From Neoalteromonas flava (GTDB lineage Bacteria > Pseudomonadota > Gammaproteobacteria > Enterobacterales > Alteromonadaceae), in the NCBI RefSeq assembly GCF_002807685.1, contig NZ_PEAX01000002.1, forward strand, positions 310,001-374,000: 64,000 nucleotides of DNA, read 5' to 3'. Numbering within the stretch: position 1 is the first letter of the stretch; each line of letters starts with the position of its first letter. The notes under the pieces were generated by a model. The model saw only the letters and a program-made list of their open reading frames with translations, had not been told where the DNA came from and did not search any database. Made by a program: the position numbers and the translations under genes. Below are positions 26,686 through 36,718 of the stretch, piece by piece.

Positions 26686-27573
26686 TTAGTAAACAAATGG
26701 CAGCGGGTCTATCTGTTGTCCTTCACGCAATACTTCATAATGTACATGGGCTCCGGTGGAACGTCCGGTACTTCCCATTACGGCGATCTGTTGCCCTTTG
26801 GTCACAACGTCACCGATGATAACCTTGATCTCTTCATTGTGACCATAGCGTGAGACCAATCCATTGCCATGATCAATCTCTACTAAATTTCCATAACCAT
26901 ATCTCTCACCTGCCCAGGTCACCAAGCCAGCCGCTGTTGCAATCACAGGGTCGCCATGATTGCCAGCAAAATCGAGGCCTTTATGCATAGCAGGCTCACC
27001 TGAAAATGGGTCATCTCGCATGCCATAATATGACGACAACCACCCTGAGGTTACCGGCCGCCCTGCAACTTCGCTGATGGATTGGATATGGTGACCCAAC
27101 AAGACACTTTCAAGTGCCTCAAGTTGTTTTAGTTGGTACTCCATATCGACATTCACTGCAGCAATAGCATCAAGCAATGCAGATGAGGCAAGCTGAGTTT
27201 TTTGCGCGGATGCAGCATCGTCATCTGTAACTGCTACGTCTGATGCGTCAAGGTCGATGCCTCCACGTTGAGCAATAACATCGCTGCGTAGACTCATTTC
27301 ACGCAGTTTTGCTTGAGTCGCCGCCAACTGTTGTTTCACCACCGCAAGTTCGCCTTGCGTTTGCTCGTAAAGTTGGGCAACTCGCTGTTGTTCTAATTTA
27401 AGACCTGATTTCACCACATGAACACGCGTGAGGTATTCGTCAATATTCTCCGTAGGACGACTTGAGACGAGGGCGATCAAACTCAACAACACGGTAACGC
27501 TAACCAGCGTTCGTGCTTTAATATGTCGAACGAATCGAATTCGTTTGCTGCGTACTAATACAGTGAGTTTCAT
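26686..27573 (-). CDS. M23 family peptidoglycan endopeptidase-like protein
   Basis: This is a LytM/M23-type zinc peptidase, probably acting on cross-links in the periplasm or activating an amidase. I start at the ATG at 27573, which begins a basic N-terminus followed by one membrane segment (about residues 25-40, LVSVTVLLSLIALVSS). A coiled-coil region spans about residues 45-95, and the peptidase domain (about 180-290) has HKGLDFAGNHGDPVIA and HVHYEVL, so the metal ligands (His, Asp, His) are kept. It sits between lpxC and secA, where E. coli has secM. Confidence 0.9.
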   Translation of the reverse strand: MKLTVLVRSKRIRFVRHIKARTLVSVTVLLSLIALVSSRPTENIDEYLTRVHVVKSGLKLEQQRVAQLYEQTQGELAVVKQQLAATQAKLREMSLRSDVIAQRGGIDLDASDVAVTDDDAASAQKTQLASSALLDAIAAVNVDMEYQLKQLEALESVLLGHHIQSISEVAGRPVTSGWLSSYYGMRDDPFSGEPAMHKGLDFAGNHGDPVIATAAGLVTWAGERYGYGNLVEIDHGNGLVSRYGHNEEIKVIIGDVVTKGQQIAVMGSTGRSTGAHVHYEVLREGQQIDPLPFVY

Positions 27574-27693
27574 AGTGTTCTTTATCGCTAATTCGCCGGC
27601 GTATTCTACCGCGTTGAATAAATCACACAATCCCCTTTTGAAAATAGGGGCTTTAATTGCAAGTTAACAGAACACATATTACGGACCAAAAAT

Positions 27694-27724
27694 AAAAAAT
27701 GCCGCTTTGTTATGCGGCATTTTT
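27694..27724 (-). terminator. Terminator after lpxC
   Basis: ATGCCGC (27699-27705) pairs with GCGGCAT (27714-27720) around an eight-base loop, with A- and T-tracts outside. On the minus strand it ends the lpxC transcript three bases beyond the stop. Confidence 0.85.
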
Positions 27725-27726
27725 GT

Positions 27727-28638
27727 TTAAACCAAGGCGGGTTGTGTAAAGCTGATTGGGGCTTCATCAGCTGAGTGATAAGTCACGAACTCCCAACTGC
27801 TTGTATCCGCTAGCATGGCGTTTAGTAGTTTATTGTTCAGGCCGTGGCCTGTTTTGTAGGCAAAAAGCTCACCAATGATGCTGTGCCCGCATAAGTACAA
27901 ATCACCCACCGCATCCAAGATTTTATGCTTTAGAAACTCATCGTCGTAGCGCAAACCCTCTGGGTTAAGCACTCGGTACTCATCAAGCGCTACGGCGTTT
28001 TCCATGCTACCACCGAGAGCCAAATTGTGGGCGTTCATATACTCAAGGTCACGCATAAAGCCAAAAGTTCGCGCCCGGCTCACTTCGTTAACGTAGGATG
28101 CTGAATCAAAATCCATCACCATGTGTTGACGGGTTTGGCTAATCACCGGATGGTCAAAGTCAATTTTAAAATCGACCTTAAAGCCATTGAATGGACGTAA
28201 CTCCGCCCACTTATCACCGTCTTCAACACGGATAGGTTTATTAACCTTAATAAATTTCTTCGCGGCGTTTAACTCTTCAATGCCAGCTGACTGTAATAAA
28301 AATATAAACGGGCTTGCGGACCCATCCATGATCGGTAGCTCGTGGCTATCGACTTCAACAATAATGTTATCAATACCCAAGCCAGCCAAGGCAGACGCTA
28401 AATGCTCAACGGTATGAATACTAATGCCATCGGCATTACTTAAGCAGGTACAGAGCATGGTGTCACCAACAGCATTCGCACGCGCTGGAATATCAACGTG
28501 CGGATCAAGGTCAACACGCCTAAACACAATTCCTGTGTTGGCAGGCGCTGGCCGGAGAGTCATTGTGACCTTTTCTCCTTTGTGAAGACCGATTCCAGTC
28601 TCCTGAACAGCTTGTTTAATTGTACGTTGACTTATCAT
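27727..28638 (-). CDS. lpxC: UDP-3-O-acyl-N-acetylglucosamine deacetylase
   Basis: LpxC is the zinc deacetylase that commits UDP-acyl-GlcNAc to lipid A synthesis. The 303-residue sequence begins [21 protein letters not shown], contains the first zinc histidine in [19 protein letters not shown] and the [12 protein letters not shown] motif (zinc His and Asp), and ends with the usual variable tail, which in E. coli is the FtsH degradation signal. It has its own perfect promoter and a terminator, so it is a single-gene unit after ftsZ. Confidence 0.97.
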   Translation of the reverse strand: MISQRTIKQAVQETGIGLHKGEKVTMTLRPAPANTGIVFRRVDLDPHVDIPARANAVGDTMLCTCLSNADGISIHTVEHLASALAGLGIDNIIVEVDSHELPIMDGSASPFIFLLQSAGIEELNAAKKFIKVNKPIRVEDGDKWAELRPFNGFKVDFKIDFDHPVISQTRQHMVMDFDSASYVNEVSRARTFGFMRDLEYMNAHNLALGGSMENAVALDEYRVLNPEGLRYDDEFLKHKILDAVGDLYLCGHSIIGELFAYKTGHGLNNKLLNAMLADTSSWEFVTYHSADEAPISFTQPALV

Positions 28639-28667
28639 ATCTACATGTACCTAAAAATCGGTCGCAA

Positions 28668-28696
28668 ATTATAGAGCATTGTCACAAAACTGTCAA
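28668..28696 (-). promoter_or_regulatory. Consensus sigma70 promoter of lpxC
   Basis: On the minus strand TTGACA (28691-28696), a 17-base spacer and TATAAT (28668-28673) match the consensus at all 12 positions, 30 bases before the lpxC ATG. This implies strong, constitutive lpxC transcription independent of ftsZ. Confidence 0.88.
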
Positions 28697-28736
28697 AAAC
28701 AGGTCCGACTTGCTTGCTAATTTGCGCTAATTTTGC

Positions 28737-29894
28737 TTAGTCTGCCTGCTTACGCAAAAATGCTGGAATATCAAGATATTCCAAATCATTGTTGGGTTGC
28801 GCCAGCTCGTCGGTCTTTAACGCTTGATTGCCATCCGTCGCTTGATGCGATGCGGACTCGCGCGACTGGGTAAAGTTCTTCGCCGAACTTGTTAAGCGTG
28901 ACCCTTCGCTGCTAACCAGAGAAATATCAGGTTTGCGTTCAGCGCCGATGCCTGTAGCTACCACGGTAACGCGTAGCTCATCAGTCATTTCCATGTCGAT
29001 AACCGTACCTACAACCACCGTAGCATTTTCAGATGCAAAGGCTTTAACGGCATTACCGACAGTCTCGAATTCGTCAATAGCAAAGTCTGGACCAGCGGTA
29101 ATATTGACCAAAATACCGCGCGCGCCAGACAAATCGATGTCTTCAAGTAACGGACAGGCAATCGCTGCCTCGGCAGCTTCTTCAGCACGGTCTTCACCTG
29201 TAGCTCTGCCGCTACCCATCATTGCTGTGCCCATTTCCGACATCACCGTCTTCACGTCGGCAAAGTCCACGTTTATGAGTCCCGGACGAGTAATAAGTTC
29301 AGCAATACCTTGCACGGCTCCACGAAGTACATCATTCGCGGCACTAAAGGCCTGTAATAATGGTGTGCGTGGCCCCATCACTTTAAGCAGCTTCTCATTC
29401 GGAATTGTGATCAGTGAATCCACATGCTTGGATAATTCTTCAATCCCCTGATTAGCGAAATCACTGCGCTTTCGACCTTCAAATGGAAACGGTTTAGTTA
29501 CCACTGCAACCGTCAAAATCCCCATTTCACGGGCAATCTTTGCCACTTCAGGCGCTGCGCCAGTGCCGGTGCCGCCACCCATACCTGCCGTAATAAACAC
29601 CATATCGGCACCATCTAAGCTTTGACGAATGGTCTCACGATCTTCACACGCAGCCTCACGACCAATGTTCGGATCGGCACCTGCGCCAAGCCCTTTGGTA
29701 ACACTGGTACCAATTTGCAATGTGACATCAGCAGACGAACTGCGTAATACTTGTGCATCGGTATTAACGGCGATAAATTCTACGCCCTCAATACTTTGCG
29801 AAACCATGTGCTCGATCGCGTTACCGCCACCGCCACCTACTCCAATCACTTTGATGACAGCGTCTTCGCCATGACTATTCATTAATTCAAACAT
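28737..29894 (-). CDS. ftsZ: Cell division tubulin homologue FtsZ
   Basis: FtsZ polymerises with GTP into the Z-ring. The ATG at 29894 is the start: GGAGAG lies seven bases upstream and the product opens MFELMNSHGEDAVIKVIG, whereas the longer frame adds nine non-family residues. The GTP-binding signature GMGGGTGTGAAP is near residue 105, the T7 loop follows about residue 205, and the C-terminal peptide LEYLDIPAFLRKQ that binds FtsA and ZipA is intact. The 385-residue length is standard. Confidence 0.98.
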   Translation of the reverse strand: MFELMNSHGEDAVIKVIGVGGGGGNAIEHMVSQSIEGVEFIAVNTDAQVLRSSSADVTLQIGTSVTKGLGAGADPNIGREAACEDRETIRQSLDGADMVFITAGMGGGTGTGAAPEVAKIAREMGILTVAVVTKPFPFEGRKRSDFANQGIEELSKHVDSLITIPNEKLLKVMGPRTPLLQAFSAANDVLRGAVQGIAELITRPGLINVDFADVKTVMSEMGTAMMGSGRATGEDRAEEAAEAAIACPLLEDIDLSGARGILVNITAGPDFAIDEFETVGNAVKAFASENATVVVGTVIDMEMTDELRVTVVATGIGAERKPDISLVSSEGSRLTSSAKNFTQSRESASHQATDGNQALKTDELAQPNNDLEYLDIPAFLRKQAD

Positions 29895-29983
29895 ACTTAC
29901 TCTCCGGTTTTGTACGTTCATTGTGCTTGGTTAATCAACTAAACCATCCAGGGTTTAGGTAAATCCACCAAACGATTTAACGC

Positions 29984-31213
29984 TTAAAATTCACCCTTAA
30001 ACCAGCTTTGGACACGACTAAAAATGCCCTCGCCAGACTTACTTTTTTTAGTTTTCTTATTATCCATGTGGAGCTTTCCGTACTGCAATAACCCAACTAC
30101 AGTCGCAAAACTCGCATCATCTACATACTCAGATAATCCTTTTACTGCAAGCGGCTTACCCACTCGCACAGGCATCTGAAAAATTTCTTCAGCAAACTCA
30201 ACGGCACCTTCCATTTTCGCAGTGCCTCCGGTCAATACCAAGCCCGCTGCGATTTGTTCGGCTAATCCACACGCTTGGATTTCTTCATAGATCAGTTCAA
30301 ACAGCTCTTGGTATCGTGGCTCAATAACTTCCGCCAGTGTGTGGCGTGACATCGCACGAGCCGGACGACCACCAACACTAGGTACCTCAATGGTATCTTC
30401 CATACTGACCATATCTTTCAATGCGCAGGCGTAGTTCACCTTGATTTCTTCAGCATTGCTAATAGGCGTACGGAATATTTTTGCAATATCGCTGGTGATT
30501 TGGTTGCCAGCTACTGGAATAACTGCGGTGTGGCGAATGGCACCATCTGTATAAACCACAATATCAATGGTACCGCCGCCAATATCGACTACACAAACAC
30601 CCAGTTCGCGCTCGTCGTCGGTAAGCACCGCGTAGCTCGAAGCCAACGCAGAGAAAATTAATTGGTCTGCATGTAAGTCGCAACGTTCAACCGATTTGAC
30701 AATGTTTTTCGCCATGTCATCAGCACAGGTGATGATATGCGCGTTAGCTTCCATCCGCACTCCAGACATACCAATCGGATTTTTGATCCCTTCTTGTACG
30801 TCAATCGTGAATTCCTGCGGTAACACGTGCAGGAGTCGGCGTTCCGCTGCGATAGGCACTGAGCGCGCGGCATGGATAACGTTATCCACGTCTTCTTGCG
30901 TCACTTCCTGATTATTGATTGGCACCATGCCATTCTCGTTTTGACACTGCACATGACGACCAGAAATTGCCAAAAAGACCGAAGAAACCCGGCAATCTGC
31001 CATCAATTCCATTTCATTGATCGCACGCTGCACCGATTGAACGACCAGATTCAAATCATTTACGCCGGCTTTGTCCATGCCTTTTGATGAGTGCGTACCA
31101 ACACCAACCACGCTCAACGAATTGTCGTCTAATAACTCTCCGACAACCGCCTTGATCTGGCTGGTACCGATATCTAAACCAACGATTAGGTTTCTATCCA
31201 TTACTTTGGACAT
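29984..31213 (-). CDS. ftsA: Cell division actin homologue FtsA
   Basis: FtsA tethers FtsZ filaments to the membrane and recruits later division proteins. The 409-residue actin-fold protein has the phosphate motif VGLDIGTSQIKAVV, VCVVDIGGGTIDI and GLVLTGGTAKMEG, and ends with a basic amphipathic helix (FSRVQSWFKGEF), the membrane-targeting sequence. The start at 31213 is three bases from the ftsQ stop; an ATG four codons later (31201) is also possible. Confidence 0.97.
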   Translation of the reverse strand: MSKVMDRNLIVGLDIGTSQIKAVVGELLDDNSLSVVGVGTHSSKGMDKAGVNDLNLVVQSVQRAINEMELMADCRVSSVFLAISGRHVQCQNENGMVPINNQEVTQEDVDNVIHAARSVPIAAERRLLHVLPQEFTIDVQEGIKNPIGMSGVRMEANAHIITCADDMAKNIVKSVERCDLHADQLIFSALASSYAVLTDDERELGVCVVDIGGGTIDIVVYTDGAIRHTAVIPVAGNQITSDIAKIFRTPISNAEEIKVNYACALKDMVSMEDTIEVPSVGGRPARAMSRHTLAEVIEPRYQELFELIYEEIQACGLAEQIAAGLVLTGGTAKMEGAVEFAEEIFQMPVRVGKPLAVKGLSEYVDDASFATVVGLLQYGKLHMDNKKTKKSKSGEGIFSRVQSWFKGEF

Positions 31214-31215
31214 AC

Positions 31216-31950
31216 TTATACATTCTCACTCATGTTACTGGCATCCGACCATCCCACTGCTAGTCCGGTGTCGTAGCGTAAATCAATATATTCAACGGCT
31301 CTTTGCTGTTGTTTTATCAAAGGGAAAACATCCACAAAACGTTGTAATCGGTCGATAAATTCCTGTCGACCTAAATTCAATTTAATCTGATTTTTCAGCG
31401 TCAATTGCCACGCAAATCGTTCACTCAAAAACAACTCATCAATCGGCAATGCTGCACCTGCTAAAATCATTTGCATGGCGTTATACCCCTGCAATGCCGT
31501 TTTCTCACTCCCACCTGGACCATACAGGCGCGGCAGACCTTGAATCGCATTACCTCCAGCAAATGTCTCGCCGAAAGGGTTTAGCAACAAATCGTCATTC
31601 CAATGTGCTACGGCCTGTTGCTCAACGATATAAACCGTTAAGCGATTCGGCCATTGTTTGCGCACTGAGGCCCGGTAAACCCAAGGCTGTCTCTCCAACA
31701 ACGCGTAAACATCATTTACATCTAAGGCAAAAAAACTGCCCGGCTGTTGCTTGCGGATCAACGCCTCTAAACGACTTTCATCGATGTGCGTGCGTTCTCC
31801 CTCAAACACGATCTGTTGCACAGGCATCGCTTGAGCGTCATTTAGCCAACGGTACACACTTGCAGCGGTTAGCCCGCCCACAATCAATACCAGCACTAAA
31901 AAAACTACGCCAGCCCAAAATGTCGTGCTGCGCTGCTCAGTCGGGGTCAT
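31216..31950 (-). CDS. ftsQ: Cell division protein FtsQ
   Basis: FtsQ links early and late division proteins through FtsB-FtsL. The 244-residue protein has a short cytoplasmic tail, one membrane segment (about residues 13-33), the POTRA domain (about 40-110, MPVQQIVFEGERTHID) and the FtsQ/DivIB domain with QPWVYRASVRKQWPNRLTVYI. It overlaps ddlB by four bases and almost abuts ftsA. Confidence 0.95.
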   Translation of the reverse strand: MTPTEQRSTTFWAGVVFLVLVLIVGGLTAASVYRWLNDAQAMPVQQIVFEGERTHIDESRLEALIRKQQPGSFFALDVNDVYALLERQPWVYRASVRKQWPNRLTVYIVEQQAVAHWNDDLLLNPFGETFAGGNAIQGLPRLYGPGGSEKTALQGYNAMQMILAGAALPIDELFLSERFAWQLTLKNQIKLNLGRQEFIDRLQRFVDVFPLIKQQQRAVEYIDLRYDTGLAVGWSDASNMSENV

Positions 31951-32906
31951 GACACTGCACTCGCCAAACTGGTCGCCAAAATCTCAACCACCAATTGTTG
32001 AAAACCAATACCCGCAGCGGCTGCCGCTTTGGGCACTAGACTCTTTTCAGTCATTCCGGGCACGGTGTTAGCTTCCAACAGGAAGAATTCACCGTGCGTA
32101 TCCTGCATTAAATCAATCCGGCCCCAGCCACTGCATGACAGTGCCTCGAAAGCCTGCAACGAAAGCGCGGCAATGCGCTGCTCGCGTTCGGTAGATAATC
32201 CACTGGGGCAAAAATACTCCGTGGTGTTATCCTGATATTTGGCAGAATAATCATAAAAAACATGAGGGGTAGACATACGAATGGACGGTAATACTTGGCT
32301 ACCTAAAACGGCAACCGTGTACTCCGGACCATCAATGAACTGCTCTATTAATACGTGTCGATCATAGTCGAACGCTGCTTTTACGGCAGTTTCTAATTGT
32401 TTAGCGCTTGTCACTTTTGCCATCCCAATACTCGAGCCTTCTCGAGCAGGTTTGACCATGACGATGTTCCCCAACTCATGCATTATAGCGCCGCATGATC
32501 CAACGTCAAAGCGCCTTTTGTCAGCAATTTTATATTTTGCTGTTGGTAGCCCTAAACACTGCCATATTTGTTTGGTATGAACCTTGTCCATCGCCAACGC
32601 AGATCCAAGAACACCGCTGCCTGTGTAGGGTATTTTAAGTTGCTCCAAAGCCCCTTGTAATGATCCATCTTCGCCACCTCGGCCATGTAGCATGATCATT
32701 ACTCGGTCAAACTGCTCAGAGACTAATTCAGTTAAGGCTCTCTCTGCCGGATCAAAGCGATGGGCATCAATGCCCTGAGCATGCAACGCAGCAAGCACGG
32801 CAGCCCCTGAGTTCAGCGACACTTCGCGTTCAGCTGATTGCCCGCCAAACATCACCGCGACTTTACCGAAATCGTGTGCTGAATAGCGCTGCATAGATGT
32901 CGTCAT
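31947..32906 (-). CDS. ddlB: D-alanine--D-alanine ligase
   Basis: Ddl joins two D-alanines with ATP for the peptidoglycan stem peptide. The 319-residue ATP-grasp enzyme shows [19 protein letters not shown] (about residues 15-33), [15 protein letters not shown], the [10 protein letters not shown] loop and the metal-binding [15 protein letters not shown] near the C-terminus. The 4-base overlaps with murC and ftsQ mark it as an internal gene of the division and cell-wall cluster. Confidence 0.96.
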   Translation of the reverse strand: MTTSMQRYSAHDFGKVAVMFGGQSAEREVSLNSGAAVLAALHAQGIDAHRFDPAERALTELVSEQFDRVMIMLHGRGGEDGSLQGALEQLKIPYTGSGVLGSALAMDKVHTKQIWQCLGLPTAKYKIADKRRFDVGSCGAIMHELGNIVMVKPAREGSSIGMAKVTSAKQLETAVKAAFDYDRHVLIEQFIDGPEYTVAVLGSQVLPSIRMSTPHVFYDYSAKYQDNTTEYFCPSGLSTEREQRIAALSLQAFEALSCSGWGRIDLMQDTHGEFFLLEANTVPGMTEKSLVPKAAAAAGIGFQQLVVEILATSLASAVS

Positions 32907-34351
32907 TGCGCCAACCTCCGCTGCATATCAGGTAATGATAATTCTGCCGCTTGTAAATTCTTTGCTAATGCGCCAACACTACCCGCTCCCTGAGTCAGCA
33001 ATACATCTCCAGGCTGTAGCACGTTAGATAATAATTCTGGCAATTTGCTGCTCTCGCCAACATATATTGGTTCAATTTGCCCACGCATACGAATCGAGCG
33101 ACATAACGCACGACTGTCAGCACCTTCTATGGGCTGCTCACTGGCCGCATAAACATCAAGTAAAAGCAATACATCCACGGTCGATAATACGTCGACGAAG
33201 TCTTCGTAAAGGTCGCGGGTACGCGAATACCTATGCGGTTGAAAGATCATCACAATCCGCTTTTGTGGCCAATTGTTCCGTGCTGCCGCTAAGGTAGCTT
33301 TAACCTCAGTGGGGTGATGACCATAGTCATCAACCAAGGTAACAGCTCCGCTGCCAACAGAAAACTCACCGAGCTGTTCAAAACGGCGTCCAATGCCGGC
33401 AAATTGACTAAGTGCAGATTGAATGTGCTGCGCTGAGATGCCTTCGTCCTGTGCAACCGCAATTGCAGCAAGCGCATTGAGTACATTGTGCTCGCCGGAG
33501 AGTTTTAATTCGATAGGCAAATCGGCAAAACCCGTTCGCGATACGTGAAACTGCATACCGCCAGGCACTGCGCGTATATGCTTTGCTATCACGTCATTAT
33601 GCTCGGCCAGACCATAGGTTAGTGTATTGCGCCCGATCCGTGGCTGTAAATTACGGATCACAGGGTCATCTCCACAAACCACTGCGCGGCCATAAAACGG
33701 GAGATTATGCAAAAATTGAATGAACGTATCCTGCATCCTTTCGAAGTCGCCGTCATACGTGTCCATATGGTCAGCCTCAATGTTAGTGACCACTGAAATC
33801 ATTGGCTGTAAATGTAAAAAAGACGCGTCCGATTCATCGGCTTCAGCAATTAAGAATCGACTGGTGCCAAGTTTTGCGTTGGTACCGGCACCATTGAGTA
33901 GGCCACCGATGACGTACGTAGGATCTAGGCCTGCTTCAGCGAAAATAGTGGCAATTAGACTCGTTGTAGTGGTTTTACCATGGGTTCCGGCAATCGCTAT
34001 ACCATGCCTAAAACGCATGATCTCGGCCAACATTTCAGCGCGGCGAATAATCGGGATACGTTGCTCTTGTGCGGCTTGGATCTCGGGGTTTTGCGGATTT
34101 ATTGCGCTCGACACGACCACAACATTAACGTTTGCTATGTTGTTGGCTGCATGTCCAATATGAACATTCGCTCCCAAGCGACTCAAGCGTTCAGTCATCG
34201 CATTGGTCTGAATATCTGAACCGCTGACTTGATAACCTTCGTTTAATAAAACTTCAGCAATACCGCCCATACCAGCGCCACCAATTCCAACGAAAAAGAT
34301 ATGCTGGATCTGGCGCATTTGTGGATTTTTAAACGGTGTCATGTCATTCAT
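32903..34351 (-). CDS. murC: UDP-N-acetylmuramate--L-alanine ligase
   Basis: MurC adds L-alanine to UDP-MurNAc. The 482-residue Mur ligase has the N-terminal nucleotide-sugar domain ([14 protein letters not shown]), the P-loop [11 protein letters not shown] (about residues 117-127), the central EADESDASF and the C-terminal domain with [14 protein letters not shown] and FQPHRYSRT. It overlaps murG and ddlB by four bases each. Confidence 0.97.
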   Translation of the reverse strand: MNDMTPFKNPQMRQIQHIFFVGIGGAGMGGIAEVLLNEGYQVSGSDIQTNAMTERLSRLGANVHIGHAANNIANVNVVVVSSAINPQNPEIQAAQEQRIPIIRRAEMLAEIMRFRHGIAIAGTHGKTTTTSLIATIFAEAGLDPTYVIGGLLNGAGTNAKLGTSRFLIAEADESDASFLHLQPMISVVTNIEADHMDTYDGDFERMQDTFIQFLHNLPFYGRAVVCGDDPVIRNLQPRIGRNTLTYGLAEHNDVIAKHIRAVPGGMQFHVSRTGFADLPIELKLSGEHNVLNALAAIAVAQDEGISAQHIQSALSQFAGIGRRFEQLGEFSVGSGAVTLVDDYGHHPTEVKATLAAARNNWPQKRIVMIFQPHRYSRTRDLYEDFVDVLSTVDVLLLLDVYAASEQPIEGADSRALCRSIRMRGQIEPIYVGESSKLPELLSNVLQPGDVLLTQGAGSVGALAKNLQAAELSLPDMQRRLAQ

Positions 34352-35481
34352 AAAACCGCCCCTCCGATAGTCTTCCTGCGCTTACTATTACTGACTTGGT
34401 CACATATCTGAGCAACCCGTTGAGTCGCATCAGCAATTGAACAGTCAAGAGCATTTAGGCGAACTTCATCCAACTGTTTAGGATCCTCTTGAATAGTGGC
34501 CAACAATTGTGGCAATTGGGTTTGCATATCTACTTGGTTGACTAAATACCCTGCGCGTCGCTCTACCAATGACCGAGCATTAGCGGTCTGATGGTCATCA
34601 ACGGCATGCGGCAATGGAATAAAAATAGCGGCAATTCCAGACAGCGAAATTTCTGTCACGGTTATCGCTCCAGCGCGACAGATCACCAAATCAGCCCATT
34701 GATAAGCTGCTGCCATATCTTCGATAAATTCGCATACCCTGATGGTCCCGACTGGATGTTTTTCAATGTACGCTTGCTCCACAGCCGCTGCGTTACCCTT
34801 GCCGGTTTGATGCTGAACTTCGATATTGTGGAGTGATGCCAACAGCCCTGGTAATTCTTGGTTAAATGGCCTAGCGCCCAAACTTCCACCAATGATTAAA
34901 ATCCGCAACGCACCTCCCTCACCAGCGGCGTGCGCTGATGTCGTTTGGCCGATACTCGCGCGGACAGGATTACCTGTAACTTCAGTTGCCGAGGATTGGG
35001 GTAATCCCCGCGCAGCGCCTGCAAATCCAAGTAGTACTCGCGATGCTATTTTTGCTAACCAGCGGTTAGTAAGTCCTAACACGGCGTTTTGCTCATGAAT
35101 GAGCAAGGGTATTCCTTGCATGCGCGCGGCGATGCCACCCGCTCCGCTGGCATACCCTCCCATTCCGAGCACAACATCAGGTTGTAATCGACGGATCAGG
35201 CGCCATGCGCTGCCGATCGCTGTGACCAATTTGATAACTGCACTGATTTTACTCAGCAGGCCCTTTCCACGTAGTCCACTCACCTCAATAAAATGGATAG
35301 GTATTAAGTGCTTGGGTACGATTTCAGCTTCCATATGATCGGCAGTGCCTAACCAATGCACTTCCCATCCTTGTGCACGCAGGTACTCAGCTACAGCGAT
35401 ACCAGGGAATATGTGCCCACCAGTTCCACCAGCCATGATCAAAATGTTTTTTGCTGAACCAGAAGCCAAACTAGTCATCAT
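34348..35481 (-). CDS. murG: Lipid II synthase MurG
   Basis: MurG transfers GlcNAc from UDP-GlcNAc to lipid I at the inner face of the membrane. The GT-B protein of 377 residues shows the first glycine loop [12 protein letters not shown] (about residues 16-27), GMGGYASG, the third G-loop [10 protein letters not shown] and the donor-binding [15 protein letters not shown] with the conserved Glu. The first two codons are ATG ATG; the start overlaps the ftsW end by 11 bases. Confidence 0.96.
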   Translation of the reverse strand: MMTSLASGSAKNILIMAGGTGGHIFPGIAVAEYLRAQGWEVHWLGTADHMEAEIVPKHLIPIHFIEVSGLRGKGLLSKISAVIKLVTAIGSAWRLIRRLQPDVVLGMGGYASGAGGIAARMQGIPLLIHEQNAVLGLTNRWLAKIASRVLLGFAGAARGLPQSSATEVTGNPVRASIGQTTSAHAAGEGGALRILIIGGSLGARPFNQELPGLLASLHNIEVQHQTGKGNAAAVEQAYIEKHPVGTIRVCEFIEDMAAAYQWADLVICRAGAITVTEISLSGIAAIFIPLPHAVDDHQTANARSLVERRAGYLVNQVDMQTQLPQLLATIQEDPKQLDEVRLNALDCSIADATQRVAQICDQVSNSKRRKTIGGAVL

Positions 35482-36718
35482 TGGCCTCCTGACTTTCTGC
35501 TGGCTGCGTTAAACGCCTCTTTCCGCGCACCTTGCTGTTACCCAAGGCTTGTACTCCCTCAACACGCATTTCGAAATCAATCCGCAGGAGAATTGCGGTT
35601 GCAACCATCATGGTTATCAGACTCGAACCACCATAGCTTACCAGAGGCAATGTCAATCCCTTGGTGGGTAAGATACCAGCGCTAGCCCCTACATTTATTG
35701 CAGTTTGAAAACTAAACCAGATGCCAATGGCATAAGCCAAAAATCCATCGAAAGGTCGATTCTGAGCAATCGCTTTATTGCCAATACCCAAAGCCTTGAT
35801 GACTAAAACAAGAACCAGAACTAAAACACTAACTACCCCAAAAAAGCCCAGTTCTTCTGCGAGAATAGCAACAATAAAATCGGTATGTGCTTCAGGCAAA
35901 AACTCAAGTTTTTGTAAACTATTGCCGAGTCCTTGACCAAACCAATCCCCACGTCCATATGCCATCAATGATTGCGTGAGCTGGTATCCACTGCCAAACG
36001 GATCGGCCCAAGGATCTAAAAACGAGGTAATCCTGCGCATGCGATATTCTTCAAAGACAATCAGCGCAACTACGGCCAGCAGTCCAACAAACACCAAGGC
36101 AAAAAATTGCCATAACCGTGCGCCAGCGAGAAACAGTAAACCAATCGTCGTTACTAGCATAACTACTACAGTTCCAAGGTCTGGTTGCAGTAGTAAAAGT
36201 AGCGCCAAAACAAAGAAAACAATGAGTGGCTTTACAAACCCTTTTAAATTTTCTGTAACCTCTTCATAGCGACGTACCAAGTAACCGGCCAAGTAACAAA
36301 AAAAGAATAGTTTGGCGGGTTCGGCCGCTTGAATTGTAATTGGCCCAAACACCAACCACCGTGTACTACCGTTTACATTGCGCCCAATCAGCAAAACTGC
36401 CACCAGTAAGCCTATGGCAGCCAATAATAAGTAAGGATTGGTCACACGCCAGAACTGCATCGGTATTTGTAATACAACGATGGCAGCTGAAATAGCCAAG
36501 CCCAAATAAATAGTGTGGCGAATGGCGAAATGAAATGGATTATCGAACAATCGCGCAGCGACCGGCATTGACGCCGATGTCACAATAACAAAGCCAATGG
36601 CCATCAATGCTATAGACACTAATACGATGGTTAAATCGTAATATCGCGGTGCATTATCACTATGCTGTAAAGCAAACAGTTGAGCTAAGGATAATTTCGC
36701 CGGTGAGAAAGACATCAT
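35471..36718 (-). CDS. ftsW: Septal peptidoglycan glycosyltransferase FtsW
   Basis: FtsW is the SEDS-family polymerase that works with FtsI at the septum. I place the start at the ATG at 36718, whose bases overlap the murD stop (ATGA); the longer frame runs 36 bases further into murD. The 415-residue product has about ten membrane segments, the SEDS signature around AEPAKLFFFCYLAGYL and QPDLGTVVVM, and the late ILPTKGLTLPLVSYGGSSL motif. The catalytic Asp is expected in the extracytoplasmic loop near the middle. Confidence 0.95.
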   Translation of the reverse strand: MMSFSPAKLSLAQLFALQHSDNAPRYYDLTIVLVSIALMAIGFVIVTSASMPVAARLFDNPFHFAIRHTIYLGLAISAAIVVLQIPMQFWRVTNPYLLLAAIGLLVAVLLIGRNVNGSTRWLVFGPITIQAAEPAKLFFFCYLAGYLVRRYEEVTENLKGFVKPLIVFFVLALLLLLQPDLGTVVVMLVTTIGLLFLAGARLWQFFALVFVGLLAVVALIVFEEYRMRRITSFLDPWADPFGSGYQLTQSLMAYGRGDWFGQGLGNSLQKLEFLPEAHTDFIVAILAEELGFFGVVSVLVLVLVLVIKALGIGNKAIAQNRPFDGFLAYAIGIWFSFQTAINVGASAGILPTKGLTLPLVSYGGSSLITMMVATAILLRIDFEMRVEGVQALGNSKVRGKRRLTQPAESQEANDD

